Source: a gamma proteobacterium endosymbiont of Lamellibrachia anaximandri (GTDB taxonomy: Bacteria; Pseudomonadota; Gammaproteobacteria; Chromatiales; Chromatiaceae). From it: a DNA stretch of 43,098 nucleotides. Below are positions 26,335-34,984 of the stretch, one piece after another (the first letter of the stretch is position 1; every line of letters begins with the position of its first letter). The notes below the pieces were generated by a model that did no database searches, was not told the DNA's origin, and saw only the letters and a program-made list of their open reading frames with translations. The stretch lies in contig JAESPE010000018.1 in the NCBI GenBank assembly GCA_016756835.1, positions 1 through 43,098 of the forward strand. The letters are read 5' to 3'. The translations under genes were made by a program, and so were the position numbers.

Positions 26335-28290
26335 TCACTGGTTTTCTGAAACCGGTGGCGTCGGATTTTCCTGCACACCATCGTGATAGGCAAAAAAACG
26401 TTTCACATTATTGAAATCACGGCTCTTTGTCATCGGTGGCAGGCTTTTGATAAAGACTTTTCCGTAGGGTTTGCTGAGCAGACGTGGATCACAAAGCACC
26501 AGCACACCACGATCCTTCTCATCCCGGATCAGTCGTCCGGCACCCTGTTTCAGGGCAATCGCCGCCTGGGGCAGTTGAAAGGTCATGAAGGGGTTGCCAC
26601 CCCGTGCCCGCAGTGCGTCGATCCTCGCCTGCAGGACGGGGTCGCCCGGCGAGGCAAAGGGCAGCTTATCGATGATCACGCAGGAGAGCGCATCTCCCCG
26701 CACATCCACCCCCTCCCAGAAACTGGAGGTTCCCAGCAGCACCGCATTACCGAGGCTGCGGAACTGCTCCAGGAGTTCACCGCGAGGTGCGGTTCCCTGT
26801 ACCAGCATGGGAAATTCGATACGATCCTGCAGATAATCGGCCGCCTCCTGCAGGGCGCGGTGGCTGGTAAAGAGCAGAAAAGCACGGCCACCGCTCGCTT
26901 CCAGAATAGGGATGGAGAGATCGGAGACGGTACGGTTGAACTCGGGGTTGTTGGGTTCCGGCAGGTCACTGGGCACATACCAGAGCGCCTGTTTCGGATA
27001 GTCGAAAGGACTGTCCCAGCAGTGAGTCTCGGCATCCTCCAGCCCCAGCTGATTGGCAAAGTGGCTGAAGCTGCCCCCCACTGCCAGGGTTGCAGAGGTG
27101 AAAATCCAGGCTGCCGGATTGTTTGCCATTCGTTCCCGAAAGATAGCGGAGATCTCCAGCGGCGTCCGGTTGAGTCGGAAGCTCTGACGCTGGGTCTCAA
27201 ACCAGCGGATATCCTGTGTTTCATTCTCATCAAAGAGCTGATCCAGACGCGATGACAACTCCTTGCAGCGATCACGGCAACTGTCGAGCCCCTTGCCCCG
27301 TCCTGCGATCGCTTCGAGCATGTCACCAAGAATTGATAGCTCGCTGCGCAACCGCTCCAGCCCGGCCTCCACTGCCGGGTTGTTCTCCACATCGGACCAG
27401 GCGCCACGCCGCATCTCCAGGCCAAAGGCGAGACGCAGATCCCTTGTGACCTGTTTCAGACGATCGGCCTGCTCCACAATCTTCGGCAGATCCCCCGCTT
27501 CACGGTGATACTCCGACACGGTATCCCTGGCCAGATCGAGCAGCTGACGGCCGCTCAGACTCATGCCGAAGAAGTTACCCGCCACATCCGGCAGTTGATG
27601 TGCCTCGTCCAGGATAAAACAGTCTGCACTCGGCAACAGTTCACCAAAGCCCTCGTCCTTCAGCGCCATATCGGCACAGAGCAGATGGTGATTGATCACC
27701 ACCAGATCCGCCTCCTGGGCACGCCGCCGCGCTTCCACCAGATGGCATTTACTGTAGGCGGGACACTCCTGACCCAGGCAGTTCTCAGTGGTGGAGGTCA
27801 CCGTCGGCCAGATGCCCGCATCTTCAGGGATCGCCGACATCTCGGCGACATCGCCGCTTCTGGTCTGTCCCGACCAGCTGCGCACCTGCTGCAGTTGATG
27901 GCTCTGCTCGGCAGTCAAACGCCGATCCTCCAGCATGGCTGTCTCCATGCGATGGGTGCAGAGATAGTTGGCACGCCCTTTGAGCAGGGCGACGGAGACA
28001 GGGCTGGAGAGGCTCTCCCGCACCAGTGGCAGATCCCGATGGAACAGCTGGTCCTGCAGATTCTTGGTGCCCGTGGAGACGATGACCTTGAGACCCGACA
28101 TCAACGCCGGTACCAGATAGGCAAAGGTCTTGCCCGTCCCCGTACCCGCCTCGCAGATGAGAACTCCGCCATCGTTCAGGATGCGGCTGATCACTTCCGC
28201 CATCTCCTGCTGCTGCGGGCGGTGGGAGAAGCCGTCGATGCGCCGGGCGAGCCAGCCGTCAGGCCCAAAGATCTCGCCAATATCGGTCAT
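26335..28290 (-). CDS. yoaA: DinG-family ATP-dependent helicase YoaA
   Basis: 651 residues, an XPD/Rad3-like 5'-3' helicase. Walker A AGTGTGKT at 48-55; four Cys of the 4Fe-4S domain at 111, 171, 176 and 182; Walker B DEAH at 228-231; C-terminal motifs LLFTSHRALQE, SFWEGVDVRGD and QGAGRLIRDEKDRG. Size and N-terminus (ARRIDGFSHRPQQQEMAE) fit YoaA rather than the longer DinG. In E. coli YoaA works with the HolC clamp-loader subunit to repair stalled forks. The nuclease-like gene lies 39 bp upstream on the same strand. Confidence 0.95.
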   Translation of the reverse strand: MTDIGEIFGPDGWLARRIDGFSHRPQQQEMAEVISRILNDGGVLICEAGTGTGKTFAYLVPALMSGLKVIVSTGTKNLQDQLFHRDLPLVRESLSSPVSVALLKGRANYLCTHRMETAMLEDRRLTAEQSHQLQQVRSWSGQTRSGDVAEMSAIPEDAGIWPTVTSTTENCLGQECPAYSKCHLVEARRRAQEADLVVINHHLLCADMALKDEGFGELLPSADCFILDEAHQLPDVAGNFFGMSLSGRQLLDLARDTVSEYHREAGDLPKIVEQADRLKQVTRDLRLAFGLEMRRGAWSDVENNPAVEAGLERLRSELSILGDMLEAIAGRGKGLDSCRDRCKELSSRLDQLFDENETQDIRWFETQRQSFRLNRTPLEISAIFRERMANNPAAWIFTSATLAVGGSFSHFANQLGLEDAETHCWDSPFDYPKQALWYVPSDLPEPNNPEFNRTVSDLSIPILEASGGRAFLLFTSHRALQEAADYLQDRIEFPMLVQGTAPRGELLEQFRSLGNAVLLGTSSFWEGVDVRGDALSCVIIDKLPFASPGDPVLQARIDALRARGGNPFMTFQLPQAAIALKQGAGRLIRDEKDRGVLVLCDPRLLSKPYGKVFIKSLPPMTKSRDFNNVKRFFAYHDGVQENPTPPVSENQ

Positions 28291-28329
28291 GAAGACATTC
28301 CCGGATGCACCTGGATAACAATCAGGGTT

Positions 28330-28827
28330 TCAGCCGGACTGGTTATCCCAGACCTCGGATTCGAGCCCATCCTCGCGGGTCCAGACCAGGCGGCCGATGA
28401 TCTTGAAACGGGCCACCGACATGGCGCCACGTTTGGCCCGGCTGCTGCTGGAGTCATTGACGAACTCAAGGATCTCATCCTTATCCGCCTCGTAGATCTC
28501 GTAGGGTTCATAATCCTCGTCCATGAGTACCAGCACCACGCTGTCCCACTCCCGATCGAGTTTGAGTTGACCGATACGTTGTCCGGACTTGCTCTCGTCG
28601 AAGATGGTGCGGGATTTTATCTGCACCCGCCAGCCATCTCGTGATGGGTCGATGGCATTGTAGCCGGTCTCACCTTCGGGTCGCGGTTCCAACCGCAGCA
28701 ATTTTACTGCGTCATGTTCGGCAATCTCATTGCTGATACCGGGCAGTGGCTTACCCATGGTGCGTCGATACTCTGCCGCGAGCAGACGGGCCTGGGCGAT
28801 CAGTTTGTCGGCGGCGTAGACACTCAA
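28330..28827 (-). CDS. Conserved hypothetical protein, possible PD-(D/E)XK nuclease fold
   Basis: 165 residues. It starts at TTG 28827; GAGGA sits seven bases upstream and no ATG is in frame before a stop, so the ribosome site decides the start. An N-terminal helix with Glu (ISNEIAEHDAVKLLRLE) is followed by TGYNAIDPSRDGWRVQIKSR, which matches the core of PD-(D/E)XK enzymes: acidic Asp, then Q-x-K on the next strand. Such folds include restriction and repair nucleases; the active-site reading is inference. It lies 39 bp upstream of yoaA and is probably cotranscribed, hinting at a repair role. Confidence 0.72.
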   Translation of the reverse strand: MSVYAADKLIAQARLLAAEYRRTMGKPLPGISNEIAEHDAVKLLRLEPRPEGETGYNAIDPSRDGWRVQIKSRTIFDESKSGQRIGQLKLDREWDSVVLVLMDEDYEPYEIYEADKDEILEFVNDSSSSRAKRGAMSVARFKIIGRLVWTREDGLESEVWDNQSG

Positions 28828-28907
28828 GCCGGGTTCCTCATGGGCATTTTATAGGGGGAATTGTATCTGAATGTGGGGGTTGTGGCACAGGTCTTTATCT
28901 GTCAGAT

Positions 28908-28995
28908 GTAGGCCCGATCAAGCGCAGCGGATCGGGCGATCCCGTTTTGATCAAACGCATTGGCTGCCGGTTCCGCTGCGCTTGAACCGGCCTAC
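28908..28995. repeat. REP pair (BIME), inverted halves
   Basis: First half: GTAG, stem GCCCGATC, loop AAGCGCAGCG, stem GATCGGGC. Second half, inverted: GTAG, stem GCCGGTTC, same loop, stem GAACCGGC. Both stems pair perfectly over eight bases. It lies between mrcB and the nuclease-like gene and may insulate the two transcripts or stabilise the mrcB mRNA. Confidence 0.85.
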
Positions 28996-29011
28996 TGTTT
29001 GGGTATTCGAG

Positions 29012-31345
29012 CTAACGAAACAACTGCTGAAACCAGTCGATATTGTCATCGACAAAAGTCTCACTGCCTCTCTGTGCAGAGGCGCACTCAGCCCGTCGCG
29101 TCGGTTCGCTACCACGGATGAACGGCACCAGACTCGCCTCCGCACATCCAGCGCCAAGCAGTCCCGATTGCGGGTCGATGGCAACCGGCACAATGCCTTG
29201 CGGCATCTTTTCGTCCAGGCGCGACACACCGATACGCCGCATCAGGTCTCCCCATACACGCATAGCGCCGTTGGAGCCGGTGAGACCGGTACCCTTATTG
29301 TTGTCGCGACCCACCCAGACGACAGCCACCCGCCTGCGGTCAAACCCGGCAAACCAGCTGTCCCGTAACTTATCGGTGGTCCCGGTCTTTCCGGCCAATC
29401 CCCCCACATTGGAGAGCTGGTTCACAAGCCTCCGGCCCGTCCCCTCGAAAACCACCTGCTGCAGGGCTTTGCTCAGGAGAAAAACCGCCTTTTTGTCGGC
29501 AACCTGTGACACGGACAGGGAGTAGCGGGAGAGCGGTCTGCCGCGCGCATCCGTCACTGCGCTGATCGCCCGCAGTCGGGCCAGCAGGCCACCTGTCGCC
29601 AGCGCCTGATACATCTGAGCCATCTCCAGGGGAGAGAGGGAGACCGCTCCCAGCAGCATGGATGGATAGATATTCAACGGCCGTTCGACACCCAGATCCC
29701 GCAGGGTTGCCGTCACCTTTTTCAGACCGACATCCATGCCCAGTCGCACGGTCGCCAGATTGTAGGAGTGGGCCAGCGCGTCCTGCAACAGGACCTTGCC
29801 GTGACTTTTACGATCGTTGTTGCGGGGCGACCAGATATTGCCATCCGAGCCTTTAAGACGAATGGCGCTATCCTGCAGCGAAGTGGCCAGGGTATAACGC
29901 CCGGGCTCGGAGAGTGCCGTGAGAAAGACCGCCGGTTTTATCAGCGAACCCACCGGCCGTATTGCATCCAGCGCACGGTTGAAACCGGCGTAGCGGGGAT
30001 TGCGGCCACCCACCAGCGCGCTGACTTCTCCCGTCTCCACATCGGCCACCACCAGCGCACCCTGCAGGGTGCCGGCCTTGATTCCAGGACGTCTCTCGAT
30101 CTGTTTCAATTGACTGCTCAGCGCCTGCTCCGCCCGTTCCTGCACCCAGGGATCGAGGGTGGAGAATATGCGCAGTCCCTCACTGTTGAGATCTGCTTCG
30201 TCATAGTCCCGCCGCAGTTGCCTTCGCACCAGGTCGATAAACGCAGGATAGCTACCCGCCCCCGCCCGGCCTTTCTGCAAACCCAAGGGCGCCTTTAATG
30301 CCGATGCTGCCTGGCCCGCGCTGAAGAGACCCTGCTCCTGCATCAAGTTCAGCACCAGTGTGCGGCGTTTCAACGCACGCTCGGGGTGACGTTTGGGATC
30401 GTAGGCCGACGGACCACGAACCAGGGCCACCAGCAGTGCTACCCTCGGCAGATCCAGTTCAGCCAACGGACGGTTGAAGTAGAAGCGGCTTGCCAGTCCG
30501 AAACCGTGGATAGCACGGCCGCCATCCTGCCCCAGATAGATCTCGTTGGCGTAGGCTTCGAGGATCTCATCCTTGCTGTAGTGAAACTCCAGAATCACCG
30601 CCATCAGCGCTTCATTCACTTTTCGCAGCAGGGAACGCTCTCTGGTAAGGAAAAAATTCTTCACCAGTTGCTGGGTCAATGTGCTCCCCCCTTGTACGAC
30701 GCCACCGGCGCGGATATTGGCTATCAGCGCCCGACCTATGGCCAGCAGGTCGAGACCGAAATGGGACTGGAAATGGCGATCCTCCACGGCGAAAAGGGCC
30801 GACACCAGCAATTCCGGCAACTCACTGCGTCGCAACAGCACCCGATCCTCGCTGTGGGCCGGATGCAGGCTGCCGATCAATGCCGGTTCGAGGGGGTAAC
30901 TGTCGAAACGTTTGCCGTTCGCCGCCTGTTTGAGGGTTTTGACACGCCCTTTCGCGATACGGACTTCCAGATAGTCGGAACCCCGTTGGCTTGTGGCGAA
31001 GTGGAACGGGCGGGTACGAATCAGGAAACGCCCTTTATAGCTGGAGTAGCTGCCGGCATTGTCGGGGTGTTTGATCCGGCGATAACCCAATCCATCCAGC
31101 GTCTGACGCAGACGTTTTTCAGTGAGCGGCACACCGGGCCGGAGCAGCAACGGTCGTCCATAAACCTGCGCCGGCACAGCCCAGCGGCGTCCCTCGAAAC
31201 GAACCTGCACGATCCGGTCGAGATAGAGTACATAGAGTGTAGCGCTGAAGATCAACGCCGCCAGACCCAGCCATATCCATCGCCTCCATGACGTTGCAAC
31301 TCGCCGGGCGTTCCGTCTGCCCCGCTTTTTCCTGCGTTTCGTCAT
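29012..31345 (-). CDS. mrcB: Penicillin-binding protein 1B (bifunctional transglycosylase/transpeptidase)
   Basis: 777 residues from ATG 31345 (MTKRRKKRGRR); a GTG at 31378 in the same frame overlaps the upstream gene and has no better ribosome site. Basic cytoplasmic tail, one membrane helix (about 24-42), UB2H-like domain (about 50-130), GT51 domain with the catalytic Glu in AVEDRHFQSHFG (about 188) and GGSTLTQQLVKN, then the transpeptidase with S467 in GSLIK, SYN in HSYNLATVR, and KTGTT. It polymerises and crosslinks peptidoglycan at the inner membrane. Downstream of the YafK-like gene in a minus-strand cluster. No LpoB-like activator is seen here. Confidence 0.96.
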   Translation of the reverse strand: MTKRRKKRGRRNARRVATSWRRWIWLGLAALIFSATLYVLYLDRIVQVRFEGRRWAVPAQVYGRPLLLRPGVPLTEKRLRQTLDGLGYRRIKHPDNAGSYSSYKGRFLIRTRPFHFATSQRGSDYLEVRIAKGRVKTLKQAANGKRFDSYPLEPALIGSLHPAHSEDRVLLRRSELPELLVSALFAVEDRHFQSHFGLDLLAIGRALIANIRAGGVVQGGSTLTQQLVKNFFLTRERSLLRKVNEALMAVILEFHYSKDEILEAYANEIYLGQDGGRAIHGFGLASRFYFNRPLAELDLPRVALLVALVRGPSAYDPKRHPERALKRRTLVLNLMQEQGLFSAGQAASALKAPLGLQKGRAGAGSYPAFIDLVRRQLRRDYDEADLNSEGLRIFSTLDPWVQERAEQALSSQLKQIERRPGIKAGTLQGALVVADVETGEVSALVGGRNPRYAGFNRALDAIRPVGSLIKPAVFLTALSEPGRYTLATSLQDSAIRLKGSDGNIWSPRNNDRKSHGKVLLQDALAHSYNLATVRLGMDVGLKKVTATLRDLGVERPLNIYPSMLLGAVSLSPLEMAQMYQALATGGLLARLRAISAVTDARGRPLSRYSLSVSQVADKKAVFLLSKALQQVVFEGTGRRLVNQLSNVGGLAGKTGTTDKLRDSWFAGFDRRRVAVVWVGRDNNKGTGLTGSNGAMRVWGDLMRRIGVSRLDEKMPQGIVPVAIDPQSGLLGAGCAEASLVPFIRGSEPTRRAECASAQRGSETFVDDNIDWFQQLFR

Positions 31346-31352
31346 CAGAGAG

Positions 31353-32081
31353 TCAGTGTACCGCTGCCAGACGATCACACTCGCTGTTACAGGGGACCAC
31401 CTTGGCTGCCAAGGGAAACTGCTCCAAACGTGCAGCGAGATAGCGATAGAGTTCCTCGACCCACGGTGCGCTATCCTGTTTGGTCACAGCAGAGTGCTGC
31501 CGGAAATCCTGCGGGGCGATCAGCACACCGGCCTGCTCCACGCCGATGCGTGCCGCCAGCACAAAAAGCTCCTCGATCCCCCGATTTCCCATTGCCAGAC
31601 AACCGGCAGACCAGGTGCTACCGTGAATAAAGATATTCGACCCAGGCTGCATCCGTCCCTCTACTGAGGCGTTGGCCCAGTCGAAGGTATTGGGATAGTC
31701 GAGTTTCATCGAAAGGTGGAAGGCGCTATTGGGGTTGAGGGCCTCGATGCGGTAGAAACCCTCGGGTACCTGCCGGTCCCCTTCCCGCAGTTTGGGTCCG
31801 CTCCCACCGCTGGCGGCCAGCACGGGGTAATCGTGGATATGCTTCCACTGGGTATCGCTGAAGACCCACAACTCCACGATGCGGCGATCCTTCAATGCTA
31901 TAAACTGGATCCGCTGCGGCGGGTAATCGACGCCTGCGTGATGAAAACGTCTCTCCAGTACCACTTCGGCGGCAGGGGCGTAACGCTCAAGCGCGCGTTT
32001 AAGATCAGGATCGATGATTGCCGAAACCTCTGCCAGAACCAGGCTGTTCCACAGCAGCAGCAACAGAAGCGGCAGCCTCAC
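31353..32081 (-). CDS. YafK-type L,D-transpeptidase-fold protein (YkuD domain)
   Basis: 242 residues with a signal peptide (MRLPLLLLLLWNSLVLAEV). The YkuD domain carries HGSTWSAGCLAMGN with H153 and the nucleophile C161, and the neighbouring text (GSNIFIHG, GIEELFVLAARIG) is typical of the YafK branch. E. coli YafK (DpaA/LdtF) detaches Braun lipoprotein from peptidoglycan rather than making crosslinks, so either activity is possible here. Starts four bases inside the amidotransferase stop (ATGA overlap), and mrcB follows directly, giving a plausible envelope operon. Confidence 0.88.
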   Translation of the reverse strand: MRLPLLLLLLWNSLVLAEVSAIIDPDLKRALERYAPAAEVVLERRFHHAGVDYPPQRIQFIALKDRRIVELWVFSDTQWKHIHDYPVLAASGGSGPKLREGDRQVPEGFYRIEALNPNSAFHLSMKLDYPNTFDWANASVEGRMQPGSNIFIHGSTWSAGCLAMGNRGIEELFVLAARIGVEQAGVLIAPQDFRQHSAVTKQDSAPWVEELYRYLAARLEQFPLAAKVVPCNSECDRLAAVH

Positions 32082-32791
32082 TTGCGTCGAACCCGTTCCA
32101 GCCAGTTGCCGTAGATCACATCAGAAACCTGATGCAGCTGTTTTATCTTTGCCGACAGATCATCGGTAATGGTCGTGGAGGATTGTGCACAGCGGGAGGT
32201 CAACATCAGATCACTGCCATACTTGGACAACCAGGCCTCCACCATCTCCTCGGTCATCTCCAGATGGAACTGCATGCCGATGTGGTCGCCAAAAATATAG
32301 GCCTGATTGCGGAAACACTTGCTCTTGAGCAACGGTTCACTGCCGGGGGGCATGGAGAAGGTGTCGGCGTGCCAGTGAAAAGTATCGAAGGAGGTTGGAA
32401 GTCCATCGAGCCAGCCGGTGTGCTCTTCACCATTGATGCGCTGCAGTGGATACCAACCGATCTCCATCCCATCTCCCTTGGTGACCTCACCGCCCAGCGC
32501 CTTGCTCATCAACTGTCCACCAAAACAGATCCCCATCATCGGCACCCCGGCCTGGTGTGCCTTGCGGATCAGTTCCAGCTCGGCATCCCGCCACTCCAGC
32601 GCATCGTTTACACTCGCCTGAGCCCCCATGAAAACCAGGCCGGAAACATCATCCACCTGCGGCGGCACCTGATGACCGGCATCGATACAGACCAGTTCCC
32701 AGGGAACCTGGTGGCGATCGAGGAACTCCCCAAGGTAACCGGGGGCTTCACAGGCAATATGACGAAAGATGCGGATCGGTTTCACGTTCAC
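32078..32791 (-). CDS. Class I glutamine amidotransferase-like protein
   Basis: 237 residues. Triad: Cys in GICFGGQLMSKALGG (nucleophile elbow G-x-C-x-G), and His/Glu in GMQFHLEMTEE near 180. The sequence resembles stand-alone GMP-synthase-like amidotransferases, with a short C-terminal helical extension. These release ammonia from glutamine or act as gamma-glutamyl hydrolases; the partner here is unknown. Overlaps the YafK-like start by four bases, so they are translationally coupled. Confidence 0.9.
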   Translation of the reverse strand: MNVKPIRIFRHIACEAPGYLGEFLDRHQVPWELVCIDAGHQVPPQVDDVSGLVFMGAQASVNDALEWRDAELELIRKAHQAGVPMMGICFGGQLMSKALGGEVTKGDGMEIGWYPLQRINGEEHTGWLDGLPTSFDTFHWHADTFSMPPGSEPLLKSKCFRNQAYIFGDHIGMQFHLEMTEEMVEAWLSKYGSDLMLTSRCAQSSTTITDDLSAKIKQLHQVSDVIYGNWLERVRRK

Positions 32792-33009
32792 TCGGGCAGC
32801 GGGGTTTAGAACTCCATTTTAACCACGGATTCAAGGATTAGAAACCATCTAAACAGTCCACTTTACTAATAATCCATCACAGGCTGAAAAACAGGATTTC
32901 TATCCTTGCATAGTCGATATTTTTGAACTAAGGATTATCTGTTGAGTCGTTTATTTCCGCCCGCACTCACTGCCGAATGGATAAAACATCACTATAAAAG
33001 GGGATTGCC

Positions 33010-34836
33010 ATGCCCACAGAAGTTCTCGAAACACCCGACGGCTACAAGCTCAATGCCGATAATGACACCCCGGACTCTCGGGACCACTTCTACCAACCAT
33101 CGTTGATACAACTCAAACCGGTAGTGGAACCCGACTACGTCAGTCTGAAGATTCTGGATCAAGGCAAGGAGGGCGCCTGCACCGGCTTCGGTCTGGCAGC
33201 AGTCATCAACATGCTGAATCAGAAACGGGAAAGCGACATCAGTGTCAGCGCCCGCATGCTCTACAACATGGCGAAAAAATTCGACCGCTGGCCAGGTGAG
33301 GCATACTCCGGATCCAGTTGCCGGGGCGCTATTCAGGGCTGGAAGAGTATGGGTGTCTGCAGCGATGAACTCTGGCCCTATCGAAGCGAAGACCGCTCCT
33401 ACCTGACCATCGAGTGCGCCAAAAACGCACGCAACAATACCGTCGGCGCCTACTACCGCCTGAAACACAACATTGCTGATTTCCACGCCGCCCTGAACGA
33501 AACCGGGGTGATCTACGTCTCCGCCAACGTCCACTCCGGCTGGTGGCCGCGCTACGTCCGCGGAGGTCGCATACCTTTTCGGCTCCCCTCCCAGGGCGGA
33601 CACGCCTTTGCCGTCGTCGGCTACAACCAAAAAGGGTTTTGGGTGCAGAACTCCTGGGGTCCAGGCTGGGGCAAAGACGGCCTCGCCCTCTGGAGTTATG
33701 AGGACTGGCAGACCAATATCAAAGACGCTTGGGTAGTCCGACTCGCCCTGCCCACGCCGAAGATCTTTCCGGGGGTGGCGCATGCCAACGGCAATGAGAC
33801 AGGCGAGAACTTCTCCCTCTTCAAAAAACGCCCGACCCGGGGGGAGATCGCTGGCCATTTCGTGCATATCGACGATGGCAATCTGCACGACCAGGGACGC
33901 TACTGGAGCAAACGGGTAGACCTGCGTCAAACCGCTGATCTGGTCGCGGACAGCGAGGATTACGACCACCTGCTCTTCTACGCCCACGGCGGCTTGAACA
34001 GCATCTACGACTCAGCGCGTCGTATCAAGGCGATGAAGCAGGTCTTCAAGGAAAATCGCATCTACCCTTTCCACTTCATGTACGACACCGGACTGCTGGA
34101 GGAGCTCAAAGACATCCTGCTGCGGCGCCACAGCGAGGGGGGTGAGAAGGTTGCCGGTTTCACCGACTACACCGACAAGTTGCTTGAAAAGTCGACCCGC
34201 CCCCTCGGCCGCGCCCTCTGGCGGGAGATGAAGCTCGGTGCCAAACGCCCCTTCAGCAGCAATGCCCGCGGCGGCATGCAGACCCTCAATGTCTTTCTCG
34301 ATGCGTTGTCCGAAAGCGACAAGCCCAAGAAGATCCATCTTGTGGGCCACAGCACCGGCGCCATCCTGCTGGCCTGGCTGATCAAGGCACTGCCGAAGGC
34401 CAGCGAGAACGCAACCATCGCCAGCTGCAGCCTGATGGCCCCCGCCTCCACTGTTGATCTGTTCAGGAAAAACTTTTCCCCCGAGATCGGCAAGCTGATC
34501 GAGCGACTGCGCATCTACAGCCTCTCCAAAGAGTTGGAACTGGATGACCATGTCGCCTATGTCTATCGCAAATCGCTGCTCTACTACGTTTCACTCGCCT
34601 GCGAAGAGGAACTGGGAGAACAGATCGTGGGTATGGTTGAGCATAACGAACAGCTCCCCCAGGATAAGAATTTTAAAATCATCATCAGCAAAGGAGAAAA
34701 CGAGAGCGAAAAACGCAGTAACAGCGAAAGCCACGGCGGTTTCGACAACGACCCCGCCACCATGAACGACATCCTGAAAACCATCCTCGGTAAAAAACCG
34801 AAACGTGAGTTCAAAGAGAATGACCTGGATTATTGA
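33010..34836 (+). CDS. Papain-like (C1) protease fused to an alpha/beta-hydrolase
   Basis: 608 residues, no signal peptide or membrane segment, so probably cytosolic. Residues about 40-245 form a C1-family cysteine protease: Q51 and C57 (QGKEGACTGFG), H198 (GGHAFAVVGY) and N214 (VQNSWGPGWG), with all catalytic and oxyanion residues present and no long propeptide. Residues about 300-590 form an alpha/beta-hydrolase: HGG near 326 (possible oxyanion), nucleophile S448 in GHSTG, and H575 in SHGGFDND as the likely general base. The C-terminus is charged and repetitive (about 560-608). It stands alone between the minus-strand cluster and a REP pair, with upstream spacer of about 218 bp. Function is not known; a protein-processing or defence/effector role is speculation. 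Confidence 0.9.
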   Translation: MPTEVLETPDGYKLNADNDTPDSRDHFYQPSLIQLKPVVEPDYVSLKILDQGKEGACTGFGLAAVINMLNQKRESDISVSARMLYNMAKKFDRWPGEAYSGSSCRGAIQGWKSMGVCSDELWPYRSEDRSYLTIECAKNARNNTVGAYYRLKHNIADFHAALNETGVIYVSANVHSGWWPRYVRGGRIPFRLPSQGGHAFAVVGYNQKGFWVQNSWGPGWGKDGLALWSYEDWQTNIKDAWVVRLALPTPKIFPGVAHANGNETGENFSLFKKRPTRGEIAGHFVHIDDGNLHDQGRYWSKRVDLRQTADLVADSEDYDHLLFYAHGGLNSIYDSARRIKAMKQVFKENRIYPFHFMYDTGLLEELKDILLRRHSEGGEKVAGFTDYTDKLLEKSTRPLGRALWREMKLGAKRPFSSNARGGMQTLNVFLDALSESDKPKKIHLVGHSTGAILLAWLIKALPKASENATIASCSLMAPASTVDLFRKNFSPEIGKLIERLRIYSLSKELELDDHVAYVYRKSLLYYVSLACEEELGEQIVGMVEHNEQLPQDKNFKIIISKGENESEKRSNSESHGGFDNDPATMNDILKTILGKKPKREFKENDLDY

Positions 34837-34856
34837 CCACCAGAAATAGACAGGAC

Positions 34857-34944
34857 GTAGGCCCGATCAAGCGTAGCGGATCGGGCGTCCTCAAATTGAC
34901 TGAACGTCTGGATTACCGGTTCCGCTGCGCTTGAACCGACCTAC
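34857..34944. repeat. REP pair (BIME), inverted halves, wobble-paired stem
   Basis: First half: GTAG, stem GCCCGATC, loop AAGCGTAGCG, stem GATCGGGC. Second half, inverted: GTAG, stem GTCGGTTC, loop AAGCGCAGCG, stem GAACCGGT. The second stem keeps pairing through two G-T contacts. It lies between the convergent fusion gene and the sortase gene; a T-run directly follows, so it may also end transcription. Confidence 0.83.
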
Positions 34945-34984
34945 TTTTTGAATAAAGCCGATTTCCACAATCATTTGGGTCAGA

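Noticed and set aside
27505-28644. Plus-strand open frame (379 aa) opposite yoaA and the nuclease-like gene
   Set aside because: Crosses two well-supported minus-strand genes; no domain seen.
30386-31291. Plus-strand open frame (301 aa) opposite mrcB
   Set aside because: Antisense shadow of the PBP1B transglycosylase region.
32811-32850. Possible third MITE-like remnant (TTTTAACCACGGATTC)
   Set aside because: Shares only about eight bases (TAACCAC) with the other copies and lacks a second arm.
32992-33987. Minus-strand open frame (331 aa) opposite the protease-hydrolase gene
   Set aside because: Antisense of clear catalytic motifs (C57, H198, N214) on the plus strand; low-complexity Val/Gly-rich translation.
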